Source: Galaxea fascicularis (Eukaryota; Cnidaria; Anthozoa; Scleractinia; Euphylliidae). Taken from it: a stretch of 64,000 nt of DNA. Numbering within the stretch: position 1 is the first letter of the stretch; every line of letters begins with the position of its first letter. The stretch lies in the NCBI GenBank assembly GCA_948470475.1, contig OX419342.1, positions 10,212,618-10,276,617 on the forward strand, read 5' to 3'. The notes beneath the pieces were generated by a model, which was given only the letters and a program-made list of their open reading frames with translations, had not been told where the DNA came from and searched no databases. Below are positions 22,805 to 35,631 of the stretch, piece after piece. Both the position numbers and the translations under genes were made by a program.

Positions 22805-25800
22805 GTACGTGCGCGATTTCTGCTGCGCGTAACTTGATCGGGAAAACTCTGCGAATTTAAGCGTTACAACAAGGCTTTTTGAACTACATTTAATTTGCCG
22901 GTGCGACCCCATAGTCTATATTTCCTATATCAACAATATGCTTTCTTTCAAGTTGCAGCTGTAGTCTTTTGTCAAGAAATCGTAACTGCTGTAATGCTGC
23001 AATGTTTGTCTTTTTTTTTCAAGCCCATGATTTACTGTTGCTTTCATTTCTCATTCATCAGTACTGATTTCAACTCCTCTAGTCCTCCTAATTTCGTTTC
23101 CATGCTAAGTATTGAATTTTTGTTGGTAGATTGTTTGAATTTGCATCAGGATGGGGTCCCCCTAAAATAAATGTTAATACAAGCTCTTTTTGCATGTGAC
23201 AAATCGTTGGAAATTTTTATGGGTGAAGGAAAAGTCTTTAAAAGAACAAATGAGATCAACACTCATAGGGATGGAAGAAGATGAAGAAAAACAAAATAAT
23301 AATTCAGGTGCCGGCCAACAGATATATTATCAGTATCTGGAACCCCACAGTCATGTTTGAGATTAGTCATACATGTTTGCTATTGCAATGCTCAACCTCA
23401 ATTGTAGTCCACTAGCGGCCAGGTCTATTTTACAGGTCACATTCCACAGGTTAGAGGAACAGGTGACTGTTTTATCGATTGGTAACTAAGCCAAACAGTT
23501 TCACACGGATCTAAAACACATTTTGGATAGTGATTAGGGCTAGGAGACTCTTTTGGGCTGGTTTATTTATCTGTAGTGCAGTGACCTGTACTTTGACCTG
23601 TGGAATGTCACCTGTAAAATAGACCCACTGTCCAGTAGCCCAGGATTAGGACAGATTTGGTTTGGGCTAGTAAAATAATTATTTGAGAACCACAGGTCAC
23701 TGGGCTACTTGAAATAGAAGAGGTTATGGAGATTGATGAAGACAAATTCAACTGGTTTTGAGTTTAAAGTTGATCCCAAGAAAGGAATAAAAAAAAATTC
23801 TCTGGTACAAGCTCGGTAATCACAATATTGGTATTGAGAGGTGATCAGTGCTTGGCCATAAAATGACACCATTTATTTGGCTGGTGTGTTTTAGACTCCA
23901 CGAGCCTATGGCGTTTAAAATGAATTGTTGTTTTCAACAGGCAACACGCAAAGAAACAGATAGTTTTGGAGAGATAGAAGTGCCAGCTGAGAAGTACTAT
24001 GGGGCACAGACTGCACGTTCAAAATTGAATTTTCCTATTGGTGATGAGACTGAATGTATGCCAGTAAGCAAATTCATTTAACTTCCTGTATTTGACATCT
24101 GACTGGTGACAACTTTTCTGAAGCAATTCCTTGTCAATGTCATCTGAGATTTACCTACAGGGTGTAGCTAGCATGCATGTTATTAAAAGGGGTATGCATG
24201 TAGGGGTTTTGATAGTTTTTTAGGTCAGCAATGCTTACTACATTTAAATCTTTATTTGATACCTCTTTGCATACGTACAAAATTTGTCTGCAATTCTAAG
24301 AAGGTACAGTGTATCAGATGAATTTTGGCAGAGAGAACATTAGGCCGTATTATATCATTCTTTGAGACCTTTTATAAAACAATACGTAGTCCCCAAACTT
24401 AGAGCAAATTGGCCAGTTTGAAATGACCAGTGAGACCCGGGAAGAGTGAGGAAGAACTCACAAAATTTTATTAGGGGAGGCTCTGCCCTGAGGTCTAATC
24501 CCTCACCCTTTTTTAATTACCAATAATGTTAATTTCTTATGGCAAAGGTACCCCTTTCATATACCTTCCATTGCAAAATGGTGCCCTCTTTCACATACCT
24601 ACTCAACAACGCTGAAACACGAAACCCTTGGAATGAAGTAATGAATGATGGTACTGGAGAACATCCAGCATTACAGGAGGAGATGTAAACAGAAAAAACC
24701 TAAAATTAATGACGGATTTCCCTACCTTTCAAATTGCTACCCTTTTCAATACCCGAAATCTGAAAATGGTACCCCTTTCCAGTGGAGCTATATGGGCTAT
24801 GACAGGGAGTTTCCCTCTCCCCCTCCTCCTTGGGAATATTAGACATGAGTTCCCTGCTGGTGATAGACTGATAATTTCAGTAGGAGCATTGACAACACTA
24901 CTGTTCAACAGGCTCCTGTGATCCGTGCATTTGGTATCCTAAAGAAAGCTGCTGCTGAAGTCAACAAGGAATTTGGATTGGATGAAAATGTTGCCAATAA
25001 CATCATGAAGGCAGCAGATGAGGTGGGATTAAAATTCAAGAGATATTAATATACAATGTAAGATGATGAAATGGCCATTGCAAGTAGTCTCCCTCGCAGC
25101 CGTTTTTAGTCTCACCACGCAACGCTCCTCCCCACAAACGGCTGCTCACATTCGAAAAATATTCCTTTCTACCACTTTAACCAATCACCATTCGGGTTAC
25201 ATATATCGGGAACTCTGCGCGCCAAAGTAATCTAACCAATTATATCAGTTGTTTGTATCATCTTGGAGTTCAAAGCTTTCAGGTAAAATGGGGTTGGAAG
25301 GCCTACACGTACTACTCCTGTTAGCGCGTTTGCCGCTTCTATCTCAGTTCTATTGACTGATTTAGCTTCTTGCTTGTTTTAAGTGGGGCAACACGATGAT
25401 TTAGAGGATTGCTTGATGATGATGGCGATTGAAACAGCCATGTGCTTAAATGTCGCATGTAATGTATTTTGATACCAAAGGTCATTTCTGGGTTTAAATT
25501 TATCGATCGCCTGTTTTTGACCCTCGTTGTTTCTGTTTAGCGACTGTGGTCCTTTATATGCCATCTGAAGCATTTTGTCTAGCTTTGGTTCGGCTCGTTT
25601 CAGTGCGTTCAGTGACAGAACAGCCTCTCTCTTGTTATCAAGGATAGGAATTTTGAGCCGCGTAATATGATCATCTTTATCTTGCAGTGTTTGTACATTG
25701 CCGGGCCCGGTTATTTGGTTTTGTAGCAAGACGTTGTGTTTCTTTTGCGACTATTCGTCTCTTTATCCTTTCTTTAGTGTTGTACTGTAGCTTCTTAAAG

Positions 25801-28800
25801 AGCTATGCAACACGTGAAGTTGAGCGCTCAAATCCGCTCTAATTACAGCTGTGTCTTTGTCATCGTTTCACTCCGCTCTGTAACTGCAGTATTTTCCTCG
25901 TTTTGTTTTAATATGCCACTGGTTTTGGTTGTGTTTGGGAACGCCATTAAATGATAGAAACGATGTCGATTACAATCTCCAGTGCTCTGATTGGTCACAC
26001 AAGAAACAAAGTCAGTGATCTTATTGGTGCAAAGACTACAAAGGGAAAGGAATGTTTTTCGAATGTGAGCAGCTGTTAGTGGGGAGGAGCGTTGCGTGAC
26101 GAGCCTAAAAACGGCTGCGAAGGAGACTACATTGCAAGAGGATGTATGATGAAAATTATTAGTGACAGCAAGGGTTTCTTTTTTAATCTACAGTTTCAGC
26201 TGGCACTGACACAGCTGTGTGAAAGGTGTTTTTACACCCTTGTCACTTTAAGGTTACTTTAAAACTTCAGGCCATACTGCTCAGGGTTGCCAAGGTCAGG
26301 GAAAGATCAGGGAAAAACAGATTTGTTTCAAGGTCATAGAAAAAGTCAGTGAATTGTGCAGCAAGTCAGGGAAATTCTAAATTCAACCAGAAAGTCAGTG
26401 AAAGGTCAGGGAATTTTACATGACTGTACATGTACTTCTGGCTAACCATTAGGTTAATTGTCAGAGGATTCCTTGGTAAATGTTGTATAGGTAATCTTGT
26501 TCAAAAAAAGGCTGCAAAGGAGTTGTTTTCCGTGTCTTCATTATGGCCTTATTTCTTAAGGTTTTGTCAAGATGGTCAGTGAAAATTGGTTTATGGTCGG
26601 TGAAAAGTCAGGAAATTGCCAGGGTATTTTTTTTATTCCAGTAAGTACTGCATTAACCTGGAGCAGGATTTGTGTTGATTGAAGAAGCCTGTTTGGTGGG
26701 ACAATTTTCCCATGACGCTTATGCTAGATTTCAACAGCAGATTTATTTTTATTTTAGGTGATATCTGGTAAGCTGAAGAACAATTTTCCCCTTGTGGTGT
26801 GGCAGACAGGGTCTGGGACTCAGTCTAATATGAATGTGAATGAAGTGATTAGTAATCGCGCTATTGAGCTGATGGGTGGCCAGATGGGATCTAAGAAACC
26901 TGTCCACCCTAACGACCATGTCAACAAAAGCCAGGTTGGTACTAAATAAAAAAAACAAATGTCAATAATTTATTAATAAATAAATAGTAAGTGAAAGTTA
27001 ATTTAAAGGGCTAAATGGAATTTAGGCACAGTTAAAATAAAGTCAGTGCTGCCAGCTCTGTAAGTGGGGGCTTTCAGGGATGCTTCACCATGTGCTTTGC
27101 TTTGTTCTGCTGCTTCAATTCTTATTTTAGTGTCTTCTCAAAGAGATTTCCACACAGCCCCATACATTAATGCATCACTGTCATACTAACCATGTTCAAA
27201 AAACAAATACATTGTAGAGTTTGAGTCACAAACTGCATACATAATAATTATTATCGTGTGGGGCTGTGCAGAAATTTTGCTGTTTTCCCTCCCCTCCTCT
27301 GCTTAGTATATGTTCTGTACACAGTGTTTCAGTGCTGCATTGACAGCTGCCTTGAGCATGTCCGTGGCTGGGTTGGCATGGTAACCTTACTGCTGCCTCC
27401 TCCACAGTACCGCCCAAATGTAAGTTACCACCTCTCGTCTCGTTTCTCGCGAGACGCGTCTCGTTTCTCTCGAGACGAGTCTCGTTTCTCTCGATACGAG
27501 TCTCGTTTCTCGCGAGAGTCACTGAACCGTGTAGTATGGAATATATTACTCGCGAGAAGTCGTTGTACTATCTATTGTATCAGAGATTTCTGTTTGCATT
27601 GTGTTGTCCATTCCGTTAAGTCGAAATTATTAACAGAAAGTTTGTTTGTTTTTAGCTTTAGCGTACTGAATTTGCAACGCCTCCGAACGTCTGTCTAATG
27701 CGTAAACAATTATCTTCTGGAGGAATGTCGCCGCGTTTTATAAGCGAACGTCGAAATCATAAACCAAGCTACTTGATTCCCCACTCAACAAATCCGCTCA
27801 GCACTAGCGACCTTCGGCTCACGCGGCTCGCAGAGTTAGCGCTTATTAATGTTATCGCTTTGATATCTATTTTTTTGCCGACTTTACAGCGCCGGCAGCG
27901 GCGTTGTTTGGACAATTTTTCGTTGGTTATAATTAATTGTGTTGCCAATTAATTGTTTCGCTTGGAGAAAGCAGTAAGAAAGAAACCTAACAGAAAAATA
28001 AGTCGAGATAAATTGTTTTCATGTATTCTCGATATGCATGTGCATGCGTTCAAGCGGCGTTTGACATGTTTATTTTTTAGACGTTTTGGCTGAGTGATTT
28101 TCTGATTTACAGTTTCGAAAAACATACGTTAGGTCAGATTCCGGTAAACTGTAACAGTCAGCACTAGATCTAGAGATGCTTTTGCTTTATGTAGTTCAGC
28201 CTGACTTTTTTCAGATCTTCTAGCAAAAATTTATCATATCATCATGCGAACATTAGTTTGGGTACGGTGAAGCCGCTCGCTAGCGACCACGTGTCGATGT
28301 TAGCGCTGTCGATATGTGAAGTACCGGTATCAGATCAAAACTATCTGAAAAACTTTGACCTTAAATGAAGAACCTTGAATGATACCTCAAATGAAAACCT
28401 GATTCATAAAGATTACCGTTTTATTCCACATTTGAACTCGTGTCGCTTGGAGTCGCGAAAATTAAATACGAACCAGAGTTGACACGATGACATGTAAATT
28501 GTAGTTCGTGGCAACGGGGATCGCGCAAATCTTTTGCCGAAGTAAATATTGCAAACTTACGAAATACACGTTTTTTAGATTTACAGAGACAATACATTTT
28601 GTTTGACAATCAATTATTAAGTTTAAAACCTATCGTTTTCAGTTTGGTACACGAAGAAGTCAGTCGAAGAACTGTAGAACATTTCGACACGGGCCTTTGA
28701 GCATTAGTTTGCGTAAAGCCGCACGCTAGCAACCATCGATCTTAGCGCATAGTCATGTATCTCAATAATGCCGTTTGTACATTCACCTAAAGGCAAAGCG

Positions 28801-31800
28801 TTGGTACTTGCAGTGCACTCGAGAGAAACGAGAAACTTCTCGAGAGAAACGAGACTCGTCTCGAGAGAAACGAGACGCGTCTCGAGAGAAACGAGACGCG
28901 TCTCGCGAGACGGTGGTAACTTACATTTGAGCGGTACTGTACTTTTACAGCTTTCACTGTCCAATACTCTAATAGGCTTGGAGTTTACACGGTAGTAGTA
29001 TTTATTAAGCAGCTGTTGCTAGATGATGAACCACTTCTAGTAATACCCATGTTTTTAAATTATTTTTTTTTTGTGTCTGTAGAGAGGCCCATATCCCACT
29101 TGGCCAAAGCCAGAAGAAACGTAATAAGAAAGATTTTTTTCTTGCCTGCGTCAGGATTTGATTGCGTGACCTTCGGATCTCAGCTTAAACTTGTGCTTAT
29201 CCCTTGTGCCACTCAGTCACCTAGTTGCCCTGTCTGATAATTTTAAAATACTTTAGGCATGTCAGTCATGCATCTAGTTTGTCATGGAAACCAAGACCCT
29301 ATGTCTTTACTTGAAATAGAATTTACAAATTCAGCAAAATTCACAAGACCTTTTCTGTTTTTATGCTGGGCATAGCATATGAAGCGTAAATTAAGATGTG
29401 TTTTGTTGACAATATTCTGTTCAAACTTTTTTGGCCTATTTCAGGTGCCATAATTTCCCACATAGTTATCTTAAAAACATTTAGACATTTCTTCCAGTCA
29501 TGAGATTTTGCAACAAATTCACCCTTTCGGAACTAAAAATCATAGTAAAAGACCGGCTTTCTAGCATAAGTGAGTGGCAGTTTTAGAAATAGCTTTTTGG
29601 GTCCAAAAAGTTTTCGAGACTTTTGAGAAACACTGGCCCCAGCTGGCCAACAATGACAGATCACTTCATATTCTAAACAGTCCATTGATAAGACTGTTGT
29701 ATCCTGTGCTGCTCGCATTTACATGTTTTGAGGCTATCTTCAGTTGTATAAAGTAAGTGGCCAGACCAACCTCTCAGACAAACATTATTGTGATAAAAGC
29801 ATTTCTTTCATTTTCATGCTATACTCTTTAAAGTAGGACATCATGTTGGCTAATAACCATTCCTTCCCTGGGTACTTTTCATGAAAATTAATGCCACCTA
29901 CACCTAATTGCCGTTGTTAATAAATCACAATTTACCTCTTAAATCAATGCTAGAACACTGGAAATGGCATTTCTGAGTTTCTAGATTTTAAAATTTTCTT
30001 GGGGAGCATGCCCAAAGAGCCTCAATTGTCACAGCCACCTACTTTTCCAGAGTCTGCCGCCCACTTCACAACATTTTGAAATCCCTTTAATTTTCATGAC
30101 TTCATCATATGATCAATACAAGACTCCCATTTTTAAATAAATTATTATTACTGTGCAAATCCAAAAACCGTGAACACTTTGATTTCATTTTGACGTTTCC
30201 CATTGGGCAGCAACCAATCAGAGGTGTCATGAACTAATTGCTGTTACCATTTGCAATAATTATTTAGTTTTCTCACACGTGATTGGCTTTGTACTTGAAA
30301 CACAATGATATTCCATAAATATTTCTATTGTTCACAGTTTTTGGATGTTCACAAAACTGAACAGAACTACATGTACATATAACATTGTTTTTGACTTATA
30401 CTTGTTTGTATCACAGAGTTCCAATGACACATTCCCAACTGCAATGCACATTGCAGCAGCCTTAGAAGTGCAAGAGCGCCTGTTACCAGGATTAAAGAAA
30501 CTTCATGGAGCTCTTCAAGCCAAGAGTATAGAGTTCAAAGACCTTGTGAAGATTGGCAGAACTCACACACAGGTTTATTACTCACATCAGTCTAATGTTC
30601 TAATGTTCACTAACTTCTATTTCACAGGTTAAGTAAAATCACTCTATACAGCCATTCACTACACAGTGTGAAAAATGTTGTGCTGACATTGTCTGAATAG
30701 CTAGTGAGTTTGTGGCAATATCAGATCCTTATGTGGTATGGGTTTGTTGACTCAAAATTACCCTTAGTTTAAAACATTCCCAGAAGTTCTACTGTAAAAT
30801 GTTTTCTGGAGTTGACTGGAGCTCTGCAGTATGTCATGTATAGTTCATTAATCAGTTTTCATTATTACTGAAAGCACCAGCCATTGTGATTTTTTGTTTT
30901 AGGGGAAAAGCAAGTGCAAGGGAAATCTCACTTTTCACAAGCTGTGTCTAGTGAATGAATTTTGACTGGTATTAGATTATCTATTTCAGTATCACCAATA
31001 GGCTATGATAAAACAATCTTGTGATCATAATTTTTCTCTATCTATGATTGTCAAACAACAGGATGCTACACCCATTACTTTAGGCCAGGAATTCAGTGGC
31101 TATGTGCAACAGATACAGTATGGCATCTCCAGAGTGGAGGGCACCCTGGAACGAGTTTATGAGCTGGCCATTGGTGGAACAGCTGTTGGCACAGGGCTCA
31201 ACACAAGGATAGGGTTTGCAGAGAAGATGGCAGCCAAGATTGCTGAATACACAAACCTGCCATTTACAAGGTAAAGTCCGGGAAATTTCATGAAGTTTTT
31301 TAGCTCTTCAGTTTGTCATTATTATTACTATTATCATCATTCCCACTTCTCTTTGAAGATGTCTGGTTCTTAGTGATAATTATTGACATGTACTATTCTG
31401 GATGTCTCACTTTGATAGGCAGTTTCTTTGGTCAACTGGAAATTCCCTATGGAAAATAATCCATGATGAAAATCCCCTAGACTATTAAAACGTTAATAAG
31501 GTTTGTCATCCTCATCATTAGCGTCATCATCATCAACGCAATACTCTTAATAAGGACTCAATTGCTGTCAGCATCCTCTTCTAACAAACAAACAAAAAAT
31601 AAAATAAATACTGGTAGGTTTGTTATCAGCAGAAAATTTATCATTGCCCACTGTAGAATTGAATTTAGTGTCCTTTTTCCATTAAATTTCTACAGCTGTA
31701 GCTGATCAATGGGAAGACTCCCTTCTACTGGACAGTTAGTATGGGGGAGTGAAAACTTCCTGATGGTTAATTGGTCAGACAATATATAAACAATAGTCTT

Positions 31801-31952
31801 CATTTGGCGCGAAAAATATGATTGGATATTCATCTGTCAACATTATCTGTTCCAAGGAGCAAAACAGCTTTCCAAGATTGAAGCTCGAGGAAAATGGTGA
31901 AATCTGAGGACCTGATAATGTCTTAACCTTTTAACTCCCGATAGTGCCAAAT

Positions 31953-31997
<45 letters not shown>

Positions 31998-33300
31998 ATC
32001 AATGGAGAACCCCTTGGGAGTTAAAGGGTTAACAACATCTTCGCCCAAAAACTATGTCCCCATTAAGGACATATATCCAAGCATATTTTTAGAGCCAAAT
32101 GGAACTATTGTGTTTACTATCTTTCAAATATTTTTCGCAATGTGCATTTTGGGAATGTCACTGGATATTCCCCAGGTTTAGCGATTAGACCAATATTGCG
32201 TGCGAACGAAACTCTTTGATGGATTATAAAAATAATTATAATTACAAAAAACTTAAAATGAATCCCTTTCTGAATGGTCAACCGTTACTTAAAAGAACTT
32301 TGTTTTACTTCATTTTCTCCAGTGCCCCAAACAAATTTGAAGCCCTTGCTGCTCATGATGCCATGGTTGAGCTCCATGGAGCACTGAATGTCATTGCATG
32401 TAGTCTTATGAAGATCGCCAATGATATCAGGTTTTTGGGCTCAGGTCCGCGCTGTGGACTGGGGGAGCTATCTCTTCCTGAGAATGAACCTGGAAGCAGT
32501 ATTATGCCAGGTAATATTGCTTATGCACTTGACTTTAACATGTTAAAATGTGCACACAGTACATGAAATTGCATCTACATGCAAGATTGTGGCAAACACT
32601 GGTAGTAACAATTAACTGTGGATTGGGTGTCACATGAACATATATCTGATCTTTTTAAAAGTAATGTAGAAGCATTTGAGAGCATTTTCTCATAAATTTG
32701 GGAACATTTTGTTGTGGTGGGTGACTTTTGATTTGCGTGAAGTATGTACTTCTTACTCACAAAATGATAAGGAGCAAAAAAGGTAACTGCCTGGTACATA
32801 TATCTTGTGTCAACTGTACATTGGCACTGCCAGTACTGTTTTCTTTGTGATCTTGTTATTTTCTGTACCTTCTAGGCAAAGTGAACCCCACACAGTGTGA
32901 GGCGATCACCATGGTTGCAGCCCAGGTTATAGGCAACCAGACAGCTGTCTCAGTTGGCGGAAGTAATGGCCACTTTGAACTGAATGTCTTTAAGCCGATG
33001 ATCATCAGGAATGTCCTTCAATCAACGCGACTGATTGGTGACGCTTGTGTGGCATTTACAGATAACTGTGTCGTTGGAATCCAAGCCAATGTGGATAAAA
33101 TCAACAAGCTACGTGACGAGTCACTGATGTTGGTGACAGCACTCAACCCTCACATTGGCTATGATAATGCAGCAAAGATCGCCAAGAAGGCTCACAAAGA
33201 AGGCACAACACTGAAAAAAGCCGCTATAAGCTTGGGATTGTTGACAGAAGAACAGTTTGAAAAGTGGGTCAGACCAGAGGACATGTTGGGACCAAAGTGA
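22697..33300 (+). CDS. FH: fumarate hydratase, mitochondrial, complete (8 exons)
   Basis: Interconverts fumarate and malate in the TCA cycle; animal FH acts in mitochondria and cytosol. Exons: 22697-22804, 23941-24063, 24912-25022, 26758-26934, 30417-30572, 31062-31270, 32323-32510, 32876-33300. All introns are GT-AG and phases match, giving 498 residues (human 510). The start ATG is in good context (gagcATGG). Residues 1-36 form an Arg-rich presequence without acids, starting [14 protein letters not shown]. Class II fumarase landmarks are GQTGSG-type [15 protein letters not shown] (exon 4), GRTHTQD across exons 5-6, and the signature GSSIMPGKVNP split over exons 7-8 near residues 352-362, with the catalytic Ser loop. 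The protein ends MLGPK like human FH. Four introns hold transposons, including a Mutator-like element (intron 3). No broken exon; it should be functional. Confidence 0.98.
23415..23633. repeat. MITE in FH intron 1
   Basis: ggtctattttacaggtcacattcc at the left recurs inverted as gaatgtcacctgtaaaatagaccc at the right. Confidence 0.75.
23941..24063 (+). CDS. FH: FH exon 2
   Basis: Encodes [20 protein letters not shown] and [13 protein letters not shown], matching the start of the mature fumarase. Acceptor tttcaacag, donor gtaagc. Confidence 0.97.
24912..25022 (+). CDS. FH: FH exon 3
   Basis: Encodes [20 protein letters not shown] and ends NNIMKAADE. Acceptor ttcaacag, donor gtggga. Confidence 0.97.
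25085..26129. mobile_element. Mutator-like element in FH intron 3
   Basis: A 9-base direct repeat CATTGCAAG flanks it (25076-25084 and 26130-26138). TIRs of about 95 bases begin TAGTCTCCCTCGCAGCCGTT and continue through acgcaacgctcctcccca. Long TIRs and a 9-bp duplication fit the Mutator superfamily. The interior carries a minus-strand 116-codon ORF, but no transposase motif is recognised, so it is probably non-autonomous. Segments of its interior recur at 48.97-50.29 kb and, inverted, at 61.09-61.57 kb. Confidence 0.85.
25379..25729 (-). CDS. 116-codon ORF in Mutator-like element, unknown function
   Basis: Open reading frame including [20 protein letters not shown] and [20 protein letters not shown]. 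Basic, mostly helical in appearance. The same segment is present but broken at two other loci in the window, which suggests a once-conserved coding exon of the element family. I do not recognise the family. Confidence 0.4.
   Translation of the reverse strand: MLQNQITGPGNVQTLQDKDDHITRLKIPILDNKREAVLSLNALKRAEPKLDKMLQMAYKGPQSLNRNNEGQKQAIDKFKPRNDLWYQNTLHATFKHMAVSIAIIIKQSSKSSCCPT
26281..26625. repeat. repeat built of gtcagggaaa words
   Basis: About ten variants of gtcagggaa/gtcagtgaa in one orientation fill this stretch of FH intron 3, beginning gggttgccaaggtcagggaa and ending attgccagggta. No clear TIR found. Confidence 0.6.
26758..26934 (+). CDS. FH: FH exon 4: substrate-site strand
   Basis: Encodes [20 protein letters not shown] then [11 protein letters not shown] and [10 protein letters not shown]. 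Acceptor tattttag; donor gttggt is weak. Confidence 0.97.
27404..28940. mobile_element. 1.5-kb TIR element with CpG-rich tandem arrays, FH intron 4
   Basis: Ends read ACAGTACCGCCCAAATGTAA and its inverse with one mismatch, through gtaagttaccacc. Immediately inside each end is a tandem array of a 19-base unit (tctcgtttctctcgagacg), at 27433-27519 and 28818-28912. The interior is AT-rich with no recognised coding. No target duplication seen. Confidence 0.75.
28941..30416. other. rest of FH intron 4
   Basis: No exon seen. A weak tRNA-like stretch on the minus strand near 29145-29232 (tgactgagtggcacaagg, then gcaatcaaatcctg) could be a decayed tRNA-derived SINE; otherwise nothing recognised. Confidence 0.4.
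30417..30572 (+). CDS. FH: FH exon 5
   Basis: Encodes [20 protein letters not shown] and ends VKIGRTHTQ. The His of THTQD is the family's conserved active-site region. Acceptor tatcacag, donor gtttat. Confidence 0.97.
31062..31270 (+). CDS. FH: FH exon 6
   Basis: Encodes [20 protein letters not shown] and [20 protein letters not shown]. Ends two bases into a Ser codon completed by exon 7. Confidence 0.97.
31923..32032. repeat. 110-bp MITE in FH intron 6
   Basis: TTAACCTTTTAACTCCCGAT and ggagttaaagggttaa form the ends; the interior has gtgccaaatggcac. Confidence 0.75.
32323..32510 (+). CDS. FH: FH exon 7
   Basis: Encodes [39 protein letters not shown] and [10 protein letters not shown]. The signature Gly is split across the next intron. 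Confidence 0.97.
32876..33300 (+). CDS. FH: FH exon 8 and stop
   Basis: Begins [20 protein letters not shown], contains [18 protein letters not shown] and [20 protein letters not shown], and ends MLGPK at TGA 33298-33300. Confidence 0.98.
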
Positions 33301-33488
33301 TTAAATAATGTTGGAGCACGCAAGTCAACTGAAGAAGACAAAACAAAGAATAGACTAACAAATTTTCAGTCAAAAAGTTTGAAAGTTTTGCTGTCTGTGT
33401 ATATTTATGGATACGAAGAGATTCTTTAGCAACTTCCTGTTTTTTTTTTTCTACAAACAACAAACTGTAGTTTAAAACGGTAATCAAG

Positions 33489-33494
33489 TTTATT
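33489..33494 (-). terminator. candidate DPH4 poly(A) signal inside FH 3' UTR
   Basis: AATAAA on the minus strand, about 700 bases past the DPH4 stop. If used, the DPH4 and FH transcripts overlap at their 3' ends. Other signals cannot be excluded. Confidence 0.25.
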
Positions 33495-33585
33495 GAAGGC
33501 CAACATACGTCTTCTTACAATGTATGCATTTTATGAAGTTTTGGTGGTACAGTTTACTGTGGTATTGAAATTTTAAACGTAAAAA

Positions 33586-33591
33586 AATAAA
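33586..33591 (+). terminator. candidate FH poly(A) signal
   Basis: First AATAAA after the FH stop, 286 bases downstream, in an A-rich stretch. Confidence 0.55.
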
Positions 33592-33879
33592 CACAAGAAC
33601 CTCTTTCGGATGTTGAGGCTGACTGACTTGCCTCGAGACTGAATTTTTCGATCGCAAAGCCTGTTTAGATTCACAGTAAAGAGTACATCAGATATCCACG
33701 CACTAATAAGCGGACCTTTTAACCAACTTTGAGGTTTTTGGTTACATTTTGAGACACTCTTAATTCAGTATTGTCTGTAGATAAATGTATCTCTTAAAAC
33801 CGAGTTCAAGGAACATACTGTTAGTCACGGACCAATGGCGTACGGTCCATATACATGTATCATCGGGAAAAAACGAGGA

Positions 33880-34080
33880 GCCGTAACTTACCGTAACGAC
33901 AGAAAACGAAAAATCGAAGTTACTAAGATTTTTTCCGAGGTAAATCGAGCGCGCGGGAGAGGAAACTAGTTGAAGTCAAGCGGCCACTTTCAAATTTAGC
34001 GGACCGGATAGTAAAATACGGCCCGCAAAATTGACCAATCACCGCGTGCATACTAATTGAGATATATAATTATTGATATG
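33880..34080 (+). repeat. diverged direct repeat, copy 1
   Basis: Shares gtaacttac, gcgcgcggga, caaatttagcg and caaaattgaccaatcac with 35085-35265. Lies just downstream of the DPH4 stop, in its probable 3' UTR. Confidence 0.55.
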
Positions 34081-34200
34081 GGTTCCCAAAATGTTCATAA
34101 ATAATTCCCCGAGAAATTCATTAGCCAATGTTCACTACTTAGCAATTTCTATTCTGCTTGGCAGACGTGACTTCCTTTCAACTTCCTTTGAACTGCTAAT

Positions 34201-34382
34201 TCAAGATTTGTTTTCAAGCAGCTCATCTTCGCCATCAGAGGTTTCAGGAATCACACTGTACAATACTCTTATACTAAAGCTACAGTCTGAACAACACACG
34301 ATGTTGCGTCCATTTTCCAAATCATTTTGAGTAATCAGGAACTCTCCGCTGCAGCGGCACACGGTTGAGTAACTTCCTTGAT
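34201..34382 (-). CDS. DNAJC24: DPH4 exon 4: CSL zinc finger and stop
   Basis: Encodes QGSYSTVCRCSGEF, NIVCCSDCSFSIRVLY and an acidic end. Stop TGA at 34203-34201. Confidence 0.96.
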
Positions 34383-35596
34383 CTGATGAATAAAATTGAA
34401 AGAGCATCAACTACTAGTAAATAAACTAAAGCATTGCAATACAGTGTTTTGGTTAGAACGGCATACTTTTCATTTACAAACTACATGTGCATATTACAGT
34501 GCAAGAGCAAGCAGAAACCCAAGCAAATTATTTATTTTGGTTCTTTGTGTTCCAGTGACGTTGTTTTATGACCTCTAAGTATTAGTGCCTGGTTTACTGT
34601 TAACAGTGTCTCTGTTACAAGACATTTTAAAATGCTAAAATTATCATTACGCGTAGCTGCAAAGGGGAACAGAATGGACGTCTAAGGCAAAGGCTGTGGG
34701 TGTATAAAAATTCTGCTGCAGTACAGTACCAATATAGTAGTGTTGTTCTAATTAATGACAACACATTACTTCTACATGTACTTACAAGAAAAGAAACATT
34801 ACTAACTTTACGTATGAAGTACACACAACCGATTCAACTACTTGTACACGACAAAACGAAAGAAAAGAGCGGAAACAAGAATTAACCACAAGAAAGAAAC
34901 TTGACTAGCTAAACAAAAACAAAACAGGAGTTTGAAATGAATTTAAAGCTTGAGCGACAGACGGCAACCAGAAGAGAACGTTTCGCTTTGATGAGCAGTG
35001 CCTGGTTAAATCGTCTCTGTAAGAGTAAAGACACTTGGAAATACAAATGTGGCACGAAGCACGCGCGGGCCATAAATCAACGGGAAAAAACGTTGATCCG
35101 TAACTTACAGTACGATATTTATTATCTCTCTGAGGTTAATCAGGCGCGCGGGAAATGTAACTTTCAAATTCGATTCAAATTTAGCGAGCTGTACAGTACA
35201 ATACGTACGCCAAAATTGACCAGTCACAGCGCGCGCATTAAGTGAGAGATATAATAATAGTTATTAAACAATTTCGATTACATAGTTAATAATTTTGTAG
35301 GAATCCTAGTTTCATATTTTTTTTGAACATTGAAAAGTTAGCCGTTAAGTAGTATAACGGTTCTAGCTTTAGGTTTTAAGTGTAGGAGAGCTTCACAGAA
35401 ACTCTTGTGTTATAATTATGCCCTTATTCACTCGCTTAAAATACGTGTTCAAGACAGAAGGTAATAGTATACTATAAAATTTGTAGAATATTTTTATTCA
35501 ACACTACAATATGTAGTGTGGCTAGTTTCATGACAGAGATGTCTGGGAAGAGAAGGGAAGTACGTAGGAAGTCCGAGCAACATCGGTATAAAAGAC

Positions 35597-35631
<35 letters not shown>

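Noticed and set aside
27433..27519. Repetitive open frame reading [18 protein letters not shown]
   Set aside because: It is the translation of the CpG-rich tandem DNA array in a transposon end; the mirror array at 28.8 kb gives a similar frame.
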